Below, one piece after another: positions 62,401 through 64,000 of a stretch of 64,000 nucleotides of DNA. The DNA comes from Chimonanthus salicifolius. Its lineage: Eukaryota; Streptophyta; Magnoliopsida; Laurales; Calycanthaceae. The number at the start of each line of letters is the position of its first letter. Within the stretch, counting starts at the first letter, position 1. The notes beneath the pieces are model-generated. The model searched no databases, had not been told where the DNA came from, and was given only the letters and a program-made list of their open reading frames with translations. The DNA lies in assembly GCA_013350335.1 (NCBI GenBank), contig CM023536.1, positions 45,268,314 to 45,332,313 on the forward strand. Direction: 5' to 3'. The translations under genes and the position numbers were made by a program.

Positions 62401-63799
62401 ATTTAGAGATGAATTATAAGCCTCCAAACATGATTATTTGGAAAAGGTAAAAGGAGTCCATGAGGCTTTAGAATTACTTTTTTGCAGAAACAGTGAATTT
62501 TTAGCTGAGAGAGAAAGCACTATGAAAGCTATAGACAACAAAAAAAAAGCCTGAAAGTAGAATACATGGAGCAACAGTCTATACTGCCTATCAATGAAAA
62601 ACAGTGATAACATCACTAGCTATTCGCCACAATTAAGAGCAAACCCTCTACTTAAGCAGGATGCTGAAATACTGTGCATTTCCCTTTTGAAGAGAGACCC
62701 ACTATATTAAGGATGAAATGATTCATCCAATCAAAGAAGAGCAGGACTAGGATTTAGAATGTACATGAAGAAATAGCAAACTCATTTTTTCCTATTGGAA
62801 ATAGTTAACAAGAGGGAAGAGCTAAATGATAGTATTTTGCCTCATGTTCCAAGTGTCAGGCAAAGCATAGTGTGTAGACTAATTACTTATGTAATCACCT
62901 AGAGCTATGAAACCGTGGGCCAGAATCATCTTGAATACAGTGTACAAAACCAGTATTTTCCAGTCTTAGGCATTGCCTCGGGGTAATGACTTACCCGATC
63001 ATCTAGACCTATGAAACCCCAGGCCAGAATAATCTTGAACACAACACATACAATTGACATTTCAAATAAGGCACTTCATATAGTTACATAGGAGCCATAT
63101 GGGTCTGCAGTCAAATGGAGCCCAAAAAGTAACCTTTAAATCAAGTTCCAGTTCAACTTTAGAATGGTCAAAACATTCAGTAAACACCACCCATAAGAGG
63201 AAATATTATTTTTTCCATCATATAATATGCTTGGCCTCACGTCATGTACATGTGACTCCTATCCATACAACCTAAACCATTCACAACCTATTGTGGGTAT
63301 GAATCACAGAAATTTACAAGTATGGTATACAAAAGAATCAGTATAAGCGAACTACACTGACAATCACAAAAAGCCTGCATTTAAAAAAAAAAAAATCCTC
63401 CATAAAAGGATCTTGCATTTCTAAGCCCACTTTAGCTAAGAAGTCAGCAATGCCATTTGGTCAGCAATGCCATTTGGATCTCTTGCTAAATCCTGACAAT
63501 TAGTTTTGTTAATCAGTATTATCAGAAGGCATTCAGGATTTTTTATTGAAATCTTCTTACCCAGCCAAGGCAGGAGGATCCCATGTGGATGGAACTTCTT
63601 GTTTGACATGTTCATGCAATACAATTTGAGATCTTGCTAGCTCGATACTGTAGAGTGTTATAAACCAACCATCAAAAGCAACGCTTTTGGTTATAGATAT
63701 ATCCTTCTGCCAACAGCCTGAGAAGACGAACATGGAATTGAATTGACCACTCGGAATTTTACCAGATAAACCCACTTCATGATTGAACTGCTCTGCCAT
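38408..63799 (-). CDS. MACPF domain protein of the CAD1/NSL1 type (5' end off window)
   Basis: This family (Arabidopsis CAD1, NSL1 and relatives) has a membrane-attack-complex/perforin domain, and known members restrain salicylate-linked cell death. Six exons: 63799-63561, 61801-61597, 60149-60066, 59980-59797, 56077-55911 and 39127-38408. Together they give 1599 nt, 533 codons with the stop, in frame with GT-AG borders. Exon A has [20 protein letters not shown] and SGCWQKD. Exon B carries the MACPF signature [15 protein letters not shown] (GTH-x7-GG). Exon D has [20 protein letters not shown], exon E has [12 protein letters not shown], and the last exon has [12 protein letters not shown] and [20 protein letters not shown]. 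Family members run near 560-620 residues, so roughly 60-100 N-terminal residues lie beyond the right edge. The last intron (39128-55910) contains a complete chromovirus on the opposite strand. No frame break is seen. Confidence 0.88.
40293..40299 (+). promoter_or_regulatory. TATA box in 5' LTR
   Basis: TATAAAT in a GC-richer context, followed by a pyrimidine-rich stretch suited to initiation around 40320-40330. It is conserved in the solo LTR (13518) and identical in the 3' LTR (48944-48950). Confidence 0.55.
40762..40785. repeat. 10-bp-stem hairpin in LTR leader
   Basis: GACTGTCTGC and GCAGACAGTC pair perfectly around the loop TGTC. A second copy is in the 3' LTR (49413-49436). The equivalent in the solo LTR at 13997 keeps all ten pairs although its outer pair differs. 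Confidence 0.8.
40800..41149. repeat. Array of twelve TCGGA-N3-TCCGA palindromes (5' LTR)
   Basis: Thirteen-bp motifs of the type TCGGACGGTCCGA start at 40800, 40823, 40840, 40863, 40921, 40940, 40959, 40978, 40999, 41056, 41079 and 41137. Steps are 17-23 bp or 57-58 bp, near multiples of 19. Most keep both half-sites. Open frames across this block on both strands are by-products of the repeat. Confidence 0.85.
42763..42774 (+). other. Primer-binding site (initiator tRNA-Met)
   Basis: TGGTATCAGAGC starts three bases after the end of the 5' LTR and is complementary to the 3' end of plant initiator tRNA-Met, the usual primer of Ty3/gypsy chromoviruses. Confidence 0.9.
42877..43377 (+). CDS. 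Extra 5' open frame: acidic protein with three CCHC-type zinc knuckles
   Basis: The frame encodes 166 residues from the ATG at 42877; a longer reading would need a TTG start, which I reject for a plant gene. Residues 1-86 are acidic, with a cluster EPEEEEGD at 51-58. [12 protein letters not shown] at 15-26 looks like a SUMO-interacting motif (hydrophobic core followed by acidic residues). Three knuckles follow: C89-x2-C-x4-H-x4-C102, C110-x2-C-x4-H-x6-C125 (longer last spacing), and C136-x2-C-x4-H-x4-C149. It is the first frame after the primer-binding site, ends 206 bp before gag-pol and is in a different frame. This is not a standard Tekay gene as I know the clade. It may act in RNA packaging, as a nucleocapsid-like accessory, or in targeting; the function is unproven. 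Confidence 0.75.
   Translation: MSSNNTECFQGTPSDPIVIDSGDDSGAPNFDEVAPREEVVVASPEYHVGAEPEEEEGDVPIPEESVGENGSPEYVPATPPLDEYQDEMCELCNQAGHNFIYCPYPPSVICPVCGLRGHGNARTNCPYVGGPGIIPCLTCGVYGHKSEACPDNFYYFGGEEGSFSGN
43584..48140 (+). CDS. Gag-Pol polyprotein with C-terminal chromodomain
   Basis: A 1518-residue open frame in the order gag, protease, reverse transcriptase, RNase H, integrase, chromodomain. Gag has a retrotransposon-gag core (about 70-230) and two CCHC knuckles at C273-C286 and C294-C307. The protease active site is DTGAS at D396. RT has DLRSGYHQ (D662) and FIDD (D726, D727). RNase H has YCDAS (D873). Integrase has an H2C2 finger (H1095, C1125, C1128), the catalytic triad D1158-x60-D1219-x35-E1255 and a GPF module at 1393. 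A chromodomain spans about 1453-1502 ([15 protein letters not shown] with W1487), which in chromoviruses directs integration to heterochromatin. No stop or frameshift is present, so it should be active if expressed. Confidence 0.96.
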   Translation: MSGPNANRANFRGRRTGLPPRDLPNEAIRAAVEAFQQIAENMRRPPVQTPEERATSALKEFKRLNPTSFSGTEDPSAARNWLTQISRILNTLAIADDLRVTLATYQLEGNAYEWWEAKSLVRNHEPMTWEEFSAAFLARYFPKTVKEARKREFLNIQQGSDTVAQYAMRYIDLMQFVPWIAANEEEKIQHFENGLRPFLQRQVAGLVFNTLEEIIERASKVEAVDSINRSTDSSQKPSSNKKARFNQQKRPFFRKSQPSVGQSSRSDSRPIVCYTCNQPGHTSRFCQSKGERACFHCKQTGHLFKDCPFSGKAAPSQGAGVSYSVAQPSVGRGSQQASRGSATPRNGPPRSDQGRGRGRPQGRVYSLGTQKEEPVENAVMEGTLHLFSLLARVLFDTGASHSFISRTCCVRLGLKPVEVVNPLMVVSPLGKKALANQECRSCILKISGVELSYDFLVLEMTDFDIILGVDWMSVFGVLIDCPQKRIHGVSSTGERFVEKLVPYERMRVTFSGLRAYPGSVVASMGWEDVGGVGSVAPRVVCEFMDVFPDQLAGLPLRREIEFVIDLQPGTSPISMAPYRMAPAEQRELATQVEELLSLGFIRQSNSPWGAPALFVKKKDGSMRMCIDYRRLNQVTIKNKYPLPRIDDLFDLLRGSKCFSKIDLRSGYHQLRIREEDIPKTAFRTQYGLYEFVVMPFGLTNAPAMFMDLMNRVFRPYLREFVIVFIDDILIYSSSEEEHERHLRIVLQTLREHQLFAKLSKCEFWLTQVQFLGHVVSPGGISVDPAKVETVKTWESPKSVFEIRSFLGLAGYYRKFIPHFSQIAVPMTRLTRKNVKFEWSEACEKAFQELKEKLTTSPVLVIPEQGRGYDVYCDASKFGLGCVLMQEGKVVAYGSRQLKGHEQNYPTHDLELAAVVFSLKLWRHYLYGEKFNVFSDHHSLKYIFTQKDLNMRQRRWMEYLGDYDFSLSYHPGKANVVADALSRKSHNDVARMASLQWKMLEVLSEYDLELIEGSGSARIHSLVLQPEVVSLVLEGQQSDPEAKELATQLSGGATLEDWKIKANGSLTFKDRLFVPKSDECRRKVLDHFHRSRFAVHPGGTKMYRDLRRLFWWKGMKREVADFVSKCLTCQQVKAEHQRPGGKMQPLEVAEWKWEHITMDFVTGFPKSPKKNDAIWVIVDRLTKSAHFLPIKKTDSLATLSRLYLKEIVRLHGVPVSIVSDRDPRFVSRFWQGLQEELGTKLCFSTAFHPQTDGQSERTIQTLEDMLRACVMDMQGSWEDHLPLIEFVYNNSYHSSVQMAPYEALYGRPCRSPLCWTEVGDKALLGPDLVRETSEQVEVIRQRLKTAQSRQKSYADKRRRPLEFAVGDRVFLRVAPRHGVQWFGRKEKLSPRYVGPFEILKRIGEVAYQLDLPQALERVHSTFHVSMLRKYEPDPSHVISFEDIEVSEDLTFEEAPVEILERRTQELRRKSITLVRVLWQHRDVQHETWEPESTMQKLYPGLFTGQEGRVCSKFRDEIFF
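48139..48150 (+). other. Polypurine tract
   Basis: AGGAGGGTAGGA directly abuts the 3' LTR and overlaps the end of the gag-pol frame by two bases. It follows the GGGACGAAATTTT motif common before the 3' LTR of Tekay/Del elements. It primes plus-strand DNA synthesis. Confidence 0.85.
48151..51410 (+). repeat. 3' LTR of the chromovirus
   Basis: 3260 bp, same length as the 5' LTR and differing at two positions seen by eye (50808 and 50914). The TATA box, hairpin and palindrome array are all duplicated here. Confidence 0.95.
49451..49800. repeat. Array of twelve TCGGA-N3-TCCGA palindromes (3' LTR)
   Basis: Exact counterpart of 40800-41149, offset by 8651 bp, with no difference seen. Confidence 0.85.
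51411..52889. other. MACPF intron segment with TCGA-type word cluster
   Basis: There is no gene. Between about 52105 and 52370 the words CTCGACTGGTC, TCGAATGGTCGA and TCGACTAGTTGAG recur several times in loose spacing, suggesting a fragment of another retroelement. Boundaries not found. Confidence 0.3.
52890..53740 (+). pseudogene. LINE (L1-type) reverse transcriptase remnant
   Basis: Broken frames on the plus strand read, in order, [10 protein letters not shown] (from the FADD motif, one Asp lost), [28 protein letters not shown], then IYGAESWPV and an arginine-rich tail near 53540. These are the C-terminal landmarks of plant L1-type RT. Several stops and frameshifts interrupt them and no 5' part remains. 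It lies in the last intron of the MACPF gene. Confidence 0.75.
53741..54488. other. MACPF intron segment, nothing recognised
   Basis: Mixed-composition intronic DNA. I see no gene, terminal repeat or RNA gene. Confidence 0.35.
54489..54775. repeat. Degenerate minisatellite with TTGGAGTTTCACTC units
   Basis: About six imperfect units of 35-45 bp begin with TTGGAGTTT or TTGAAGTTT and contain ATTGACA and CCAAATGTGG words. It is a local tandem repeat inside the intron. The open frame across it is not a gene. Confidence 0.6.
54959..55099. mobile_element. Very short solo-LTR-like element (141 bp)
   Basis: It starts TGTAACGACCCGTCCC, ends GATATTACA, and has a perfect 5-bp duplication TCTAT at 54954-54958 and 55100-55104. 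TG...CA ends with a 5-bp target are the marks of an LTR. The length fits a TRIM-class element, which are small non-autonomous LTR retrotransposons. It is GC-rich (CCCGGGCCCA) compared with its surroundings. Confidence 0.6.
55105..55625. other. MACPF intron segment, nothing recognised
   Basis: Non-coding intronic sequence with no defined element. Confidence 0.35.
55626..55697. repeat. AAT/AAG microsatellite
   Basis: Runs of AAT and ATT repeats followed by about eight AAG repeats. Confidence 0.8.
56422..56816. mobile_element. Non-autonomous hAT-like element
   Basis: The left end is TAGACCTAGTAAAATC; the right end inverted reads TTAGACTTGGCAATAGGTC, a typical hAT start. The flanks are ATTGATGC and TTTGATGC (7 of 8). 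The interior is rich in AACCC and ACCCG words, and no transposase is present. It is in the intron between MACPF exons at 56077 and 59797. Confidence 0.6.
57000..57260 (+). pseudogene. Short LINE C-terminal fragment
   Basis: A plus-strand reading gives [19 protein letters not shown] followed by a basic stretch and INNFV. This resembles the extreme C-terminus of plant L1-type RT proteins. Too short to classify further. Confidence 0.4.
57491..59318. mobile_element. Putative solo LTR, 1.8 kb
   Basis: It begins TGATAAATGCCAAAAAATGC and ends AAGTAGTAGCA, with flanks AAGAT and ATGAT (4 of 5). The phrase GTCCCTGTGGATTCGATCTC near the right end is familiar from LTR-region sequences of plant gypsy elements, by recollection only. 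A plus-strand frame at 57824-58330 resembles no protein known to me. The end assignment is tentative. Confidence 0.45.
59324..59796. other. MACPF intron segment with (AC)n
   Basis: Intronic sequence. A clean run of about twelve AC repeats lies at 59566-59591, followed by an ATAC/GTAT-rich patch. Nothing else seen. Confidence 0.5.
60150..61596. other. MACPF intron, no inserted element recognised
   Basis: Intron of about 1.45 kb between exons 61801-61597 and 60149-60066. I find no terminal repeats or coding frames. Confidence 0.5.
61802..63560. other. MACPF intron, no inserted element recognised
   Basis: Intron of about 1.76 kb. A 60-bp phrase around CACCTAGAGCTATGAAACC recurs imperfectly (62897 and 63000), as does a direct repeat of GTCAGCAATGCCATTTGG (63444 and 63459). 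No gene seen. Confidence 0.45.
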
Positions 63800-63963
63800 C
63801 TGCAAAAGAGAACAAGAATTCAAAATAGCTAAGATTATCGGTCATCATCTATCAAGACCTGTAAGTTGATTAAACAAGGTCAAATCCCCCAACTCAGACA
63901 AAATGGATTGATAAAATAATAAACTGGTCCAAGAAAAGAACCCATTTTGATGGCATATAGTTA

Positions 63964-64000
63964 CAGTAAAACCTTTCTAATGTAATACGGCTGGGACCAA
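63964..64000 (+). mobile_element. Emigrant-type MITE, left end only
   Basis: CAGTAAAACCTTTCTAATGT after a TA, then GGCTGGGACC, matching the left end of the MITE at 24117 (which has GATTGGGACC). It is cut by the window edge and lies in an intron of the MACPF gene. Confidence 0.6.

Overview
The window is nuclear DNA of a flowering plant, not a prokaryote. It is AT-rich, its genes carry GT-AG introns, and most of it is transposable elements typical of angiosperms: Ty3/gypsy chromoviruses, Ty1/copia, hAT, Mutator, Harbinger and Emigrant-type MITEs, SINEs and LINE remnants. I cannot name the species. Nothing suggests a grass, and a tree or magnoliid-like genome is only a guess.

Three host genes can be supported. 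(1) At the left edge, on the minus strand, lie the first five exons (the fifth partial) of a gene for RNA polymerase III subunit RPC3 (1..2053). (2) At 32403..34230, on the plus strand, is a two-exon gene for a predicted 43-residue membrane protein; its last coding exon has only 25 nt. (3) From 38408 rightwards, on the minus strand, is a MACPF-domain gene of the CAD1/NSL1 type. Six exons (532 codons) lie in the window and the N-terminus is beyond the right edge. Its last intron is about 16.8 kb because it contains a complete, very young LTR retrotransposon.

Layout. 1-3.1 kb: RPC3 start, with a Harbinger-type MITE in its upstream flank. 3.1-6.5 kb: hAT-like element, nested foldback repeats and old LTR debris. 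6.5-17.7 kb: a tandem duplication of a roughly 2.2-kb unit that ends in a copy of the RPC3 promoter plus exons 1-3. Each unit was later hit by a different chromovirus that recombined to a solo LTR (7237..10777 and 12734..15946, both with perfect 5-bp target duplications). 17.8-30.6 kb: non-autonomous elements, including a complete copia-type element without gag-pol (20537..22592), a hAT MITE family rich in CGGCCGATAT, an Emigrant MITE and a long foldback. 32-37.8 kb: the small gene, a SINE cluster and more MITEs. 38.4-64 kb: the MACPF gene with its element-loaded introns.

The most notable object is the Tekay/Del-type chromovirus at 39500..51410. Its two 3260-bp LTRs differ at two positions by eye, and its 1518-codon gag-pol is open through a C-terminal chromodomain. 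Two things make it unusual. There is an additional open frame between the primer-binding site and gag, coding for an acidic 166-residue protein with three CCHC-type knuckles and a SUMO-interacting-like motif. There is also an array of twelve 13-bp palindromes in each LTR, preceded by a 10-bp-stem hairpin. The hairpin and a diverged form of the palindrome array recur in the related solo LTR, and the closing base pair of the hairpin has changed on both sides.
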